From assembly GCF_009674665.1 (NCBI RefSeq), contig NZ_WKJD01000011.1:1-64000 (forward strand): DNA of 64,000 bases, read 5' to 3'. Shown one piece after another: positions 34,178-43,235 of the stretch. The notes under the pieces were generated by a model that worked only from the letters and a program-made list of their open reading frames with translations, did no database searches and was not told the DNA's origin. Made by a program: the position numbers and the translations under genes. Each line of letters starts with the position of its first letter. Within the stretch, counting starts at the first letter, position 1. This stretch comes from Agromyces kandeliae. Lineage in GTDB: Bacteria > Actinomycetota > Actinomycetes > Actinomycetales > Microbacteriaceae.

Positions 34178-36514
34178 GTGGTCACCGCCCTCTATCGCCG
34201 CTACCGGCCCGAGACCTTCGCCGAGATGATCGGCCAATCACAGGTCACCGAGCCGCTCATGACGGCGCTCCGCACCGACCGGGTGAACCACGCGTACCTC
34301 TTCTCCGGCCCCCGTGGCTGCGGCAAGACGACCTCGGCACGAATCCTGGCGCGCTGCCTGAACTGCGCCGAGGGACCGACCGACACCCCGTGCGGCGTGT
34401 GCCCGAGCTGCGTCGAACTGTCGCGTGCGGGCGGCGGGTCGCTCGACGTGGTCGAGATCGACGCGGCATCCCACAACGGCGTCGACGACGCCCGCGACCT
34501 GCGCGAGCGCGCGGTGTTCGCACCCGCCCGCGACCGGTACAAGATCTTCATCCTCGACGAGGCGCACATGGTCACGCCGCAGGGCTTCAACGCGCTGCTG
34601 AAGCTCGTCGAAGAGCCGCCCGAGCACGTGAAGTTCATCTTCGCGACGACCGAACCCGACAAGGTGCTCGGCACCATCCGCTCGCGCACCCACCACTATC
34701 CGTTCCGGCTCGTCCCGCCGGCGCCGATGCTCGACTACGTGCAGAAGCTGTGCGACGAAGAGGGAGTGCAGGTCGAACCGGGCGTGCTCTCGCTCGTCGT
34801 TCGCGCCGGCGGCGGCTCGCCGCGAGACACGCTGTCGCTGCTCGACCAGCTCATCGCGGGTTCCGAGGGGACCACGGTCGGGTACGAGCGGGCGGTCGCG
34901 CTGCTCGGTTACACGCACGGCGCGCTCCTCGACGACGTCGTCGAGGCGATCGGGGCCGCCGACGCGGCGCGCGCCTTCGCCGCGGCCGACCGGGTCATGC
35001 AGACCGGGCAGGACCCGCGCCGGTTCGTGGAAGACCTGCTCGAGCGGCTCCGCGACCTCATCGTCGTGGCCGCGACGACCCCCGAAGCGGCGGCCGCCGT
35101 GCTGCGCGGCGTGCCCGCCGACGAGCTCGCGCGCATGGCGACCCAGGCGTCCGTGTTCGGCGCCGCCGAACTCTCCCGAGTGGCCGACCTCGTCAACCAG
35201 ACCCTCACCGAGATGACGGGTGCGACCTCGCCGCGCCTCCACCTCGAGCTCATGCTCGCGCGCGTGCTCGTCCCGTCGATCGACGAGACCGAGCGTGGCG
35301 CGCTCGCGCGAGTCGAGCGGCTCGAGCGCCGCGTCGGGGTGACGGATGCCTCGGGCGGACAGCCCGTGGCGGCCGCGACCGGAGCCCCTGCCCCCGCTCC
35401 CGCACCGGCGCCTGCACCGGCCGCGAAGGCCGCTCCCGTCGAGCAGCAGACGCCCGCCGAGACGCCTGCGGAGCGGGTCGCGCCCGCGGCGCCGCCGAAG
35501 TGGGAGACGCCCGCGACCGAGCCCGAGGCGGCGGCTCCGGCGGCTCCGGTCGAGGCCCCGGCTCCGGCGAAGTCCGCGCGCCCGGTCGGGCCGGTGACCG
35601 TCGAGCAGATGCGCGACGCCTGGCCGGAGGTGCTCTCGACCCTCCAGCGCACCAAGCGCAGCGCGTGGATGGTCGCGTTCACCGCCCAGGTCCTCGAGTA
35701 CCGCGACGACGACGTGCTCGTCCTCGGCTTCCCCAGCGAGTCCGACATGGGCAGCTTCCGCTCCGGCCCGCCCGGCCAGAGCGTCGGCGACCTCCTGCGC
35801 GGTGCCATCGCCGAGATCCTCGGCGTGCGGGTCAAGTTCCTCGCACGCGTCGTCTCCGCCGGCGGGGGAGCCGACCGCGGGCCTGCGGCACCGCCGTCGC
35901 CGGCGCGTGACGGCGGGCGAACCGCTGATGCGCCGGCATCCGAGGCGCCCGGAACCGCACCGCGCGCCGGCGCGGCGGCCCGCGTTCCCGCGTCCGCACC
36001 CGACTCCTCCGGCTCCGACGCAGGCCGGGCCGCCCGGCCGGCCGGCCCGAGCCCAGCCGCTTCGAGCGGACCGGTCGACTCCTGGGCGACCGTCGCCATT
36101 CCGAGCTCCGATCCGACGGCGGCCGCGCCCTCGGACTCCGCCGCATCGGCATCCGCCCCCGCCGCCCGATCGACCTCGCGAACCGCCGTCGCCGAACGGC
36201 CCGCGCCCGTCGCGCAGGCCCCTGCGCCGACCGACGACGACGTGCCCCCGCTCGACGACGCCGACGCGCCGCCGCTCGAGCCCGAGCCCGAGTACGCGCC
36301 CGACCCCGGGCCGCCGGTCGGCCAGACCCCATCCGCAACCTCGTCCGCGCGCCCCGGCGCGCCGAAGCCGGCATCACGCCCCACGCGGGGCGCACCGGCC
36401 GGCTCCGCCCCCGCCATCCAGCGATACGGCGAAGCCGTCGTGCGCGACCTGCTCGGCGCGACCTTCCTCGAAGAGGTCGAGGCGCCGCAGGCTCGATTCG
36501 GCGAGCGGGGGTAG
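34178..36514 (+). CDS. dnaX: DNA polymerase III subunits gamma and tau
   Basis: 778 residues. N-terminal clamp-loader AAA+ domain: YRPETFAEMIGQ, Walker A GPRGCGKTTSA, zinc-binding C-x8-C-x2-C-x2-C region (CLNCAEG...CGVCPSC), Walker B ILDEAHMVT and LGTIRSRT sensor. Domain III follows to ~370. The long C-terminal part is Pro/Ala-rich with a conserved tau-like island (VTVEQMRDAWPEVLSTLQRTKRSAW). GTG start; TACCAT (34166-34171) ends six bases upstream (leaderless pattern). recR follows after three bases. Confidence 0.95.
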   Translation: MVTALYRRYRPETFAEMIGQSQVTEPLMTALRTDRVNHAYLFSGPRGCGKTTSARILARCLNCAEGPTDTPCGVCPSCVELSRAGGGSLDVVEIDAASHNGVDDARDLRERAVFAPARDRYKIFILDEAHMVTPQGFNALLKLVEEPPEHVKFIFATTEPDKVLGTIRSRTHHYPFRLVPPAPMLDYVQKLCDEEGVQVEPGVLSLVVRAGGGSPRDTLSLLDQLIAGSEGTTVGYERAVALLGYTHGALLDDVVEAIGAADAARAFAAADRVMQTGQDPRRFVEDLLERLRDLIVVAATTPEAAAAVLRGVPADELARMATQASVFGAAELSRVADLVNQTLTEMTGATSPRLHLELMLARVLVPSIDETERGALARVERLERRVGVTDASGGQPVAAATGAPAPAPAPAPAPAAKAAPVEQQTPAETPAERVAPAAPPKWETPATEPEAAAPAAPVEAPAPAKSARPVGPVTVEQMRDAWPEVLSTLQRTKRSAWMVAFTAQVLEYRDDDVLVLGFPSESDMGSFRSGPPGQSVGDLLRGAIAEILGVRVKFLARVVSAGGGADRGPAAPPSPARDGGRTADAPASEAPGTAPRAGAAARVPASAPDSSGSDAGRAARPAGPSPAASSGPVDSWATVAIPSSDPTAAAPSDSAASASAPAARSTSRTAVAERPAPVAQAPAPTDDDVPPLDDADAPPLEPEPEYAPDPGPPVGQTPSATSSARPGAPKPASRPTRGAPAGSAPAIQRYGEAVVRDLLGATFLEEVEAPQARFGERG

Positions 36515-36517
36515 CGC

Positions 36518-37114
36518 GTGTACGAGGGCATCGTCCAGGAGCTCATCGACGAACTCGGCCGCCTCCCCGGAATCGGGCCGAAGTCGGCGCAGCGCATCGC
36601 CTTCCACATCGTGCAGACCGAGCAGTTCGACGTCTCGCGCCTCGCCGAGATCCTCGTCGAGGTCCGCGACAAGGTGAAGTTCTGCGAGATCTGCGGCAAC
36701 GTCGCCGAGCAGTCGACGTGCTCCATCTGCCGCGACCCGCGCCGCGACCCGAGCCTCATCTGCGTGGTCGAAGAGGCGAAGGACGTCGTCGCCATCGAGC
36801 GCACCCGCGAGTTCCGCGGCCTCTACCACGTACTCGGCGGTGCGATCAGCCCGATCGACGGCATCGGACCCGACGAACTCCGCATCCGCCAGCTCATGCA
36901 GCGGCTCGCCGACGGCACCGTCTCGGAGGTCATCATCGCGACCGACCCCAACCTCGAGGGCGAGGCGACCGCGACCTACCTCAGCCGGCTGCTGACGACC
37001 CTCGAGATCCGCGTCACGCGCCTGGCCTCCGGCCTTCCCGTCGGCGGCGACCTCGAGTACGCCGACGAGGTCACGCTCGGCCGCGCGTTCGAGGGCCGCC
37101 GCGTCGTCGGCTGA
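36518..37114 (+). CDS. recR: Recombination mediator protein RecR
   Basis: 198 residues, the standard length. Helix-hairpin-helix [19 protein letters not shown], zinc finger CEICGN...CSICRD (~57-72), and a Toprim domain with [12 protein letters not shown] and [12 protein letters not shown]. Works with RecF/RecO to load RecA at gaps. GTG start three bases after dnaX, the usual dnaX-recR arrangement. Single clear start. Confidence 0.96.
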   Translation: MYEGIVQELIDELGRLPGIGPKSAQRIAFHIVQTEQFDVSRLAEILVEVRDKVKFCEICGNVAEQSTCSICRDPRRDPSLICVVEEAKDVVAIERTREFRGLYHVLGGAISPIDGIGPDELRIRQLMQRLADGTVSEVIIATDPNLEGEATATYLSRLLTTLEIRVTRLASGLPVGGDLEYADEVTLGRAFEGRRVVG

Positions 37115-37142
37115 CGCACGGAACGCCGGCCCGCGCCATCCG

Positions 37143-37171
37143 TTGACGCACGCGCAGCGCACCAGTAGAAC
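37143..37171 (+). promoter_or_regulatory. Consensus-like promoter, TTGACG-N17-TAGAAC
   Basis: TTGACG (37143-37148) and TAGAAC (37166-37171) are separated by exactly 17 bases. The ATG of the next gene begins seven bases after the -10, so the transcript should be leaderless or nearly so. This is the best match to a housekeeping sigma promoter that I noticed in the window. Confidence 0.7.
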
Positions 37172-37178
37172 GGAGCCC

Positions 37179-37532
37179 ATGAGCGCAGGGACCGAATGGG
37201 TCACCGGATACGTCCGGGCATGGGAATCCAACGACGCCGACGACATCGCGGCCCTCTTCACGGACGACGCGGTGTACGAGTTCAGCCCGGACGACCCAGA
37301 CGCGCTGCGCGGCCGCGAGGCCATCATCGCCGGGTGGCTCGATTCCCGCGACGAACCCGGCGACTGGCACTTCGACTGGGAGGTGCTGACCGAGACCGAC
37401 GACCTCGTCATCGTCCAGGGCCGCACCGACTACCCGGCCGCGAAGCTCTACGACAACCTCTGGGTGATCCGCCTCGCGCCCGACGGCCGCGCCACCCGCT
37501 TCACGGAGTGGTACATGGAGCGCGACCGCTAG
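37179..37532 (+). CDS. NTF2-like / SnoaL-type protein
   Basis: 117 residues. The fold is read from [51 protein letters not shown], then strands [21 protein letters not shown] and [24 protein letters not shown]2-like proteins include isomerases, hydrolases and ligand-binding proteins; no catalytic assignment is possible. It has its own promoter and stands between recR and lysC. Confidence 0.85.
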   Translation: MSAGTEWVTGYVRAWESNDADDIAALFTDDAVYEFSPDDPDALRGREAIIAGWLDSRDEPGDWHFDWEVLTETDDLVIVQGRTDYPAAKLYDNLWVIRLAPDGRATRFTEWYMERDR

Positions 37533-37633
37533 GCGCCGTCACATGGCCGGGCGCGTATGCGCGTCGCCGTATGATGGACCTTCCGGCGCCGGGTGAACGT
37601 TTCCCCGGCCCAGACACCCCCGGGAGCGCCCAC

Positions 37634-38908
37634 GTGAGCTTGATCGTGCAGAAATACGGCGGATCGTCCGTCGCCGACGCGGAGAGCATCAAGCGGGTCG
37701 CCAAGCGCATCGTCGAGACCCGCAAGGCCGGCAACGACGTCGTCGTCGCGGTCTCCGCGATGGGCGACACCACCGACGAGCTCATGGACCTCGCCGACGA
37801 GGTCACGCCGATCCAGGCCCCCCGCGAGCTCGACATGCTGCTCAGCTCGGGCGAGCGCATCTCGATGGCGCTCCTCGCCATGGCGATCAAGGCGCTCGGC
37901 CACGACGCCCGCTCGTTCACGGGCAGCCAGGCGGGCATGATCACCGACTCCACGCACGGCGCGGCACGCATCGTCGATGTCACGCCCGTGCGCCTGCGCG
38001 AGGCGCTCGACGAGGGCGCCGTCGTCATCGTCGCCGGGTTCCAGGGCTTCAGCCGCGAGTCGCGCGACATCACCACGCTCGGCCGCGGTGGCAGCGACAC
38101 CACGGCCGTCGCGCTCGCAGCGGCGCTCGAGGCCGACGTGTGCGAGATCTACACCGACGTCGACGGCGTGTTCACGTCCGACCCCCGCGTCGTCAAGCGG
38201 GCGCACAAGCTCGACCGGATCACGAGCGAGGAGATGCTCGAGCTCGCCGGCTCGGGCGCCAAGGTGCTGCACATCCGCGCGGTCGAGTACGCGCGTCGCC
38301 ACGGCGTGACGCTGCACGTGCGCTCGTCGTTCAACAACAGCGAGGGGACGATCGTCTACGACCCCGAGCGTCTTCCCGAAGGAGAAGCTGTGGAAGAGTC
38401 CGTCATCGCCGGCGTCGCGGTCGACCTGTCGCAGGTCAAGATCACGGTCGTGGGAGTCCCCGACGTTCCGGGCGCCGCCGCCAAGATCTTCAAGATCGTC
38501 GCCGGCACCAACGCCAACGTCGACATGATCGTGCAGAACGTCTCGGCGGCCGCGACCGGTCGCACCGACATCTCGTTCACGGTCCCGAAGTCCGACGGCG
38601 AGAAGGCCGTGCAGGCGCTCTCGGCCGCGCAGGAGACCCTCGGCTTCCAGTCGCTGCAGTACGACGACCAGATCGGCAAGCTCTCGCTCGTCGGCGCCGC
38701 GATGCGCTCGGCCGCGGGCATCTCGGCGCGGCTGTTCGAAGCGCTGTACGAGGCCGGCATCAACATCGAGATGATCTCGACCAGCGAGATCCGCATCTCG
38801 GTCGTCACCCGGGCCGACAGCGTCAACGCCGCCGCCCGTGCCGTGCACACCGCATTCGACCTCGACGGCGACGACGACGCGGTCGTCTACGCCGGCACCG
38901 GTCGCTGA
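37634..38908 (+). CDS. lysC: Aspartate kinase (alpha subunit; contains internal beta start)
   Basis: 424 residues. Kinase domain: [68 protein letters not shown]. Two ACT domains follow from ~265. It phosphorylates aspartate, feeding lysine, threonine, methionine and diaminopimelate. GTG start chosen at [10 protein letters not shown] with GGGAG upstream; a TATGAT box lies at 37570-37575. Codon 253 is a GTG preceded by AAGGAG, giving a second product corresponding to the regulatory beta subunit. Followed by asd after a hairpin. Confidence 0.96.
   Translation: MSLIVQKYGGSSVADAESIKRVAKRIVETRKAGNDVVVAVSAMGDTTDELMDLADEVTPIQAPRELDMLLSSGERISMALLAMAIKALGHDARSFTGSQAGMITDSTHGAARIVDVTPVRLREALDEGAVVIVAGFQGFSRESRDITTLGRGGSDTTAVALAAALEADVCEIYTDVDGVFTSDPRVVKRAHKLDRITSEEMLELAGSGAKVLHIRAVEYARRHGVTLHVRSSFNNSEGTIVYDPERLPEGEAVEESVIAGVAVDLSQVKITVVGVPDVPGAAAKIFKIVAGTNANVDMIVQNVSAAATGRTDISFTVPKSDGEKAVQALSAAQETLGFQSLQYDDQIGKLSLVGAAMRSAAGISARLFEALYEAGINIEMISTSEIRISVVTRADSVNAAARAVHTAFDLDGDDDAVVYAGTGR
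38379..38908 (+). other. Internal ribosome site and in-frame start of the aspartate kinase beta subunit
   Basis: Within lysC, AAGGAG (38379-38384) lies five bases before an in-frame GTG at 38390. Translation from there gives 172 residues covering only the two ACT domains ([23 protein letters not shown] onward). Class I aspartokinases of Corynebacterium and Bacillus are alpha2-beta2 enzymes made by exactly such nested genes, so expression of the short form is expected here. Confidence 0.8.
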
Positions 38909-40129
<1,221 letters not shown>

Positions 40130-40139
40130 TCCGATTCCC

Positions 40140-40172
40140 GAGACCCGGTCGCCGTCACGGTGACCGGGTCTC
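40140..40172. terminator. Bidirectional terminator between asd and the MerR-type gene
   Basis: GAGACCCGGTC (40140-40150) and GACCGGGTCTC (40162-40172) form a perfect 11-bp stem, extended inward by CCG/CGG pairs. It lies 10 bases after the asd stop and before the stop of the convergent regulator gene, so it can serve both. Confidence 0.7.
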
Positions 40173-40216
40173 GTGCTGCCCGGGCGCGCGGCGGCAGCGA
40201 CGAGCCGGACCGGTGC

Positions 40217-40837
40217 TCAACCACCGAGATCGAGCCGGGCCGCGACATCCTGATGCGCGAGGCGTCGCAGCGCGAGGATGACGGGCTCGTACAGCGCGGT
40301 GCCGAGCACCGTGTACTCGACCGCGGCGCGCGGCTCCGCGGGCATCCGCTGGAGGTCGTAGGCCGCGAGCTCGCGGAGCGAGCGTCCGTAGGCGAGCAGG
40401 CGCTCGGGGCTGATCGGGAGCCCGGCGTCCTCGGCGGCGGCCAAGGCGGTCTCGAGCTGCGCGACCGCGGGGAACCTCGGGTCGAAGACCTGCCCCAGGG
40501 CCTCGAGCGCGGCGCGGGCGCGAGGGTACGGGTCGGGGTCCCCGGCCGGCGTCGGCGACGTGGCCGGAGGGAGTGCGCCGACCGCGCGGCCGAGCGTCGC
40601 GTAGAGGTCGTCGCCGGGGTCGTCGACGAGGGTGAGGATGGCGCGCGCCTGCTGCACGCTGAGTCCCACCGGCCCGGTGAGGGCCCGGATCAGCCGGAGG
40701 CGGCGCACGTGGGAGTCGTCGTAGGTCGCCTGGGTCGCCGAGGTCGCGACCCCCGGATGCAGGAGCCCCTCGCGCAGGTAGTACTTGATGGTCGCGACGG
40801 AGACGCCCGAGGTGTCGGCGAGGCCAGAGATGCGCAT
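40217..40837 (-). CDS. MerR-family transcriptional regulator
   Basis: 206 residues. The N-terminal winged helix MRISGLADTSGVSVATIKYYLREGLLHPG is typical of MerR proteins, followed by RRLRLIRALTGPVGLSVQQARAIL. The remaining ~125 residues are helical with no cysteine pattern, so an organic ligand or redox-independent signal is likely. I chose the ATG with AGGAG five bases upstream (40837) over the one at 40852. Divergent from a small membrane protein around a nested dyad. Confidence 0.88.
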   Translation of the reverse strand: MRISGLADTSGVSVATIKYYLREGLLHPGVATSATQATYDDSHVRRLRLIRALTGPVGLSVQQARAILTLVDDPGDDLYATLGRAVGALPPATSPTPAGDPDPYPRARAALEALGQVFDPRFPAVAQLETALAAAEDAGLPISPERLLAYGRSLRELAAYDLQRMPAEPRAAVEYTVLGTALYEPVILALRRLAHQDVAARLDLGG

Positions 40838-40842
40838 TCGGA

Positions 40843-40895
40843 CTCCTTGCATTGGATACTTTCACTCTCTAATATTGGAGAGTCACACTATCCAA
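40843..40895. promoter_or_regulatory. Divergent promoter with nested dyads (likely MerR-type operator)
   Basis: ACTCTC (40864-40869) and GAGAGT (40878-40883) form an inner dyad around an AT core, and TTGGATA near 40852 mirrors TATCCAA near 40889 as an outer dyad. Rightward, TTGCAT (40847-40852) and TAATAT (40870-40875) are 17 bases apart. The unusually AT-rich core in this genome and the symmetric arrangement point to control of both divergent genes by the MerR-type protein. Confidence 0.6.
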
Positions 40896-40925
40896 GCATG
40901 CCATCGAACCCCGGAGGGCCGCGCC

Positions 40926-41345
40926 ATGCCGTCGCCGATCGACACCATCCTCATCGGAGCGCTCCTGCTCGCACTCGTCACGGTCGAGAGCGGCGGGTGG
41001 TTCCTCACCCGCGTCTCGCGCGGCCTCGCGCCGGCCAATCCGCTCCAGCAGTCCTTCTTCCGCGCCGGGCACGCCCACGCCGGCGTCCTCATCGTCCTCT
41101 CGGTCGCGATCCTCGCGGTGTTGTCGGATTCGGCGCTCGACGGCGGATGGCTCTGGGTCGCGCGGCTCGGCGTGCCGATCGCCGCGATCCTCATGCCGGC
41201 GGGCTTCTTCCTCTCGGTGCTCGGGCGCGATCCCGAGCGGCCGAGCCGCGCCATCCTGCTGCTCTGGCTCGGCGCGGCCTCGCTCACCATCGGGCTCGTC
41301 ACCGCCGGCGTCGGGCTGCTCGCCGGCGGCATCAGAGCGCTCTGA
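40926..41345 (+). CDS. Small integral membrane protein of unknown function
   Basis: 139 residues with four hydrophobic segments (TILIGALLLALVTVESGGWFL, GVLIVLSVAILAVL, VARLGVPIAAILMPAGFFL, AILLLWLGAASLTIGLVTAGVGLL). FFRAGHAHAGVLIVLS, with two histidines at a membrane boundary, faintly recalls hydroxylaminobenzene mutase-like proteins, but I would not assign that function. GGAGG ribosome site eight to nine bases before the ATG. Probably regulated by the divergent MerR-type protein. Confidence 0.7.
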   Translation: MPSPIDTILIGALLLALVTVESGGWFLTRVSRGLAPANPLQQSFFRAGHAHAGVLIVLSVAILAVLSDSALDGGWLWVARLGVPIAAILMPAGFFLSVLGRDPERPSRAILLLWLGAASLTIGLVTAGVGLLAGGIRAL

Positions 41346-41423
41346 CCAGGAGACCGCGCTGGTCAGCGCGTACATCGGCGGAAGACCCGCTGGTCATCGC
41401 GTCCATCCGCGCGCCCATACACT
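41343..41423 (+). promoter_or_regulatory. Repeated CTGGTCA sites and promoter upstream of mqo
   Basis: CTGACCAG (41343-41350) and CTGGTCAG (41359-41366) form a perfect 8-bp dyad. A 26-base block at 41351-41376 recurs as a 25-base block at 41383-41407 (23 matching positions, one gap), 32 bases downstream, about three helical turns. TACACT (41418-41423) is the likely -10, ending seven bases before the GTG. The repeated blocks look like two operator sites on one face of the DNA. Confidence 0.55.
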
Positions 41424-41430
41424 GGAACCC

Positions 41431-42909
41431 GTGAATTCCGAGGAAACCGTCGACGTCGTCCTGATCGGCGGGGGCATCATGAGCGCCACGCTCGGCTCCC
41501 TGATCTCGAGGCTGCAGCCCGACTGGAGCATCCGCCTCTACGAGCGCCTCGGTCGCGTCGCGCAGGAGTCCTCGAACCCGTGGAACAACGCGGGCACCGG
41601 GCACGCCGCGCTCTGCGAGCTGAACTACATGCCCGAGGCCGCCGACGGCAGCGTGAGCGCCGCGAAGGCCGTCTCCATCAACGAGCAGTTCCAGGTCAGC
41701 CGCCAGTACTGGGCCCACCTCGTCGAGTCCGGCGCACTGCCCGAGCCGAACAGCTTCATCAACTCCACGCCGCACATGACCTTCGTGCGCGGCAAGTCGA
41801 ACATCGAGTACCTGAAGAAGCGTGTCGACGCGCTCGCCGGCGAACCGCTGTTCGCCGGCATGGAGTACTCCGACGACCTCGACACCATCGCCGAGTGGGC
41901 GCCGCTCCTCGCCAAGAAGCGCAACCCGAAGGCGAAGATCGCCGCGACGCGCATCGAGTCGGGCACCGACGTCGACTACGGCGCGCTCACGCTCCAGATG
42001 CTCCGCGACATCGAGTCGCGCGGCGCCGAGATCCGCACCGACCACCAGGTCACGTGGCTCAAGCGCCAGAAGGACGGCACCTGGAAGCTGCGCATCCGGA
42101 ACCTCGTCGGCAACACCCCCGAGACGGTGCGCGCGCGATTCGTGTTCGTCGGGGCGGGCGGCGGCGCGCTCTCGCTCCTCCAGCACTCCGGCATCCCCGA
42201 GATCCGGGGGTACGGCGGCTTCCCGATCTCCGGCCAGTTCCTGCGGACCACGAACCCCAAGGTCGTCGCCCAGCACCAGGCGAAGGTCTACGGCAAGGCC
42301 GCCGTCGGCGCTCCGCCGATGTCGGTGCCGCACCTCGACACGCGCGTCGTCGACGGCGAGACCTCGCTGCTCTTCGGGCCGTACGCAGGGTTCACCCCGA
42401 AGTTCCTGAAGTCGAGCACGTGGTTCGACCTCCCCTTCTCGATCCGCCCTCACAACCTCATCCCGATGCTGCAGGTGGGCCTCCGCAACTTCGACCTCGT
42501 GCGCTACCTCGTCTCCGAGCTGCTCGCCTCGCGCGACAAGAAGATGAAGGCGCTCCGCGAGTTCATGCCGACCGCGAAGTCGGAGGACTGGGAGCTCATC
42601 ACCGCCGGCCAGCGCGTGCAGGTCATGAAGAAGGACCCGGAGAAGGGCGGCGTGCTGCAGTTCGGCACCGAGGTGATCTCCGGCGCCGACGGCTCGATCG
42701 CCGGGCTGCTCGGTGCCTCGCCGGGCGCGTCGACCGCCGTTCCGATCATGCTCGAGGTCATGCAGAAATGCTTCCCCGAGCGCATGGCCGACTGGGAGCC
42801 GAAGATCCGCGAGATGATCCCGTCGTACGGCACCACGCTGTCCGACGACCCGGACGCGGCGGCGGCCTCGCTCGCCCGGACCGCGGCCGCGCTGCAGATC
42901 AGCGCCTGA
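41431..42909 (+). CDS. mqo: Malate:quinone oxidoreductase
   Basis: 492 residues, normal length. FAD-binding VVLIGGGIMSATLGSLISRLQP at the N-terminus, QESSNPWNNAGTGHAALCELNY, FVFVGAGGGALSLLQHSGIPE, and the C-terminal substrate/FAD region GLLGASPGASTAVPIMLEVM. A peripheral membrane enzyme that oxidises malate and reduces menaquinone. GTG start; leaderless-type -10 upstream. A perfect 20-bp palindrome follows the stop as terminator. Confidence 0.96.
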   Translation: MNSEETVDVVLIGGGIMSATLGSLISRLQPDWSIRLYERLGRVAQESSNPWNNAGTGHAALCELNYMPEAADGSVSAAKAVSINEQFQVSRQYWAHLVESGALPEPNSFINSTPHMTFVRGKSNIEYLKKRVDALAGEPLFAGMEYSDDLDTIAEWAPLLAKKRNPKAKIAATRIESGTDVDYGALTLQMLRDIESRGAEIRTDHQVTWLKRQKDGTWKLRIRNLVGNTPETVRARFVFVGAGGGALSLLQHSGIPEIRGYGGFPISGQFLRTTNPKVVAQHQAKVYGKAAVGAPPMSVPHLDTRVVDGETSLLFGPYAGFTPKFLKSSTWFDLPFSIRPHNLIPMLQVGLRNFDLVRYLVSELLASRDKKMKALREFMPTAKSEDWELITAGQRVQVMKKDPEKGGVLQFGTEVISGADGSIAGLLGASPGASTAVPIMLEVMQKCFPERMADWEPKIREMIPSYGTTLSDDPDAAAASLARTAAALQISA

Positions 42910-42918
42910 ACACGAGGG

Positions 42919-42938
42919 GCGGATGCCGCGGCATCCGC
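42919..42938 (+). terminator. Terminator hairpin after mqo
   Basis: GCGGATGCC-GC-GGCATCCGC is a perfect palindrome made of two inverted copies of the genome's frequent GGATGCC heptamer. It lies ten bases after the stop and is followed by CTCTTCCCC, a pyrimidine-rich tail. Confidence 0.7.
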
Positions 42939-42963
42939 TCTTCCCCTGCGTCTCGTCGTCTGC

Positions 42964-43235
42964 TACTGTCGACGGCGCTATGAAGTGAGTACATCCCACC
43001 GTCCCGCGCCCGAGGCGCCGTCGACACCGGGGTGTGCGCTCCAGCACTGTTCGCGACCGTGTTCGCGCGCGCCTCGACGACGGCACATGCCCGGCGGGAT
43101 CCATCATCCGCTCCCGGGCCGTCGTGTCGCCGCTCTCGCGCGACGACCGCTCGGTCGACGCGTCGTCCGTGCTCGCCGAAGCGCGCGGGCGCCGGTCGAC
43201 GGCTCGGGGGCATCTCGCGAAGGGATCCCTTCCGC
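42964..43235 (+). promoter_or_regulatory. Structured leader of the ABC-F gene with a two-codon upstream ORF
   Basis: A TACTGT -10-like box (42964-42969) is followed ten bases on by ATGAAGTGA (42980-42988), a complete Met-Lys-stop ORF. GCGCCGTCGAC (43015-43025) is complementary to GTCGACGGCGC (42968-42978) around that ORF and also, over nine bases, to 43195-43203, so alternative pairings exist. GAAGGGATCCCTTC (43219-43232) is a perfect palindrome that would bury the AAGGGA ribosome site of the main gene. This fits ribosome-mediated attenuation. If TACTGT is the true -10, the first arm would be only partly transcribed. Confidence 0.6.

Noticed and set aside
34178..36514. Programmed frameshift in dnaX producing gamma
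   Set aside because: I found no A-rich slippery heptamer near codon 430 as in E. coli. The GC-rich Pro/Ala linker gives no clear slip site.
43015..43025. Intrinsic terminator in the ABC-F leader
   Set aside because: None of the leader stems is followed by a T-run, so transcription attenuation by intrinsic termination is not supported. Translational control through the palindrome at the ribosome site is favoured.
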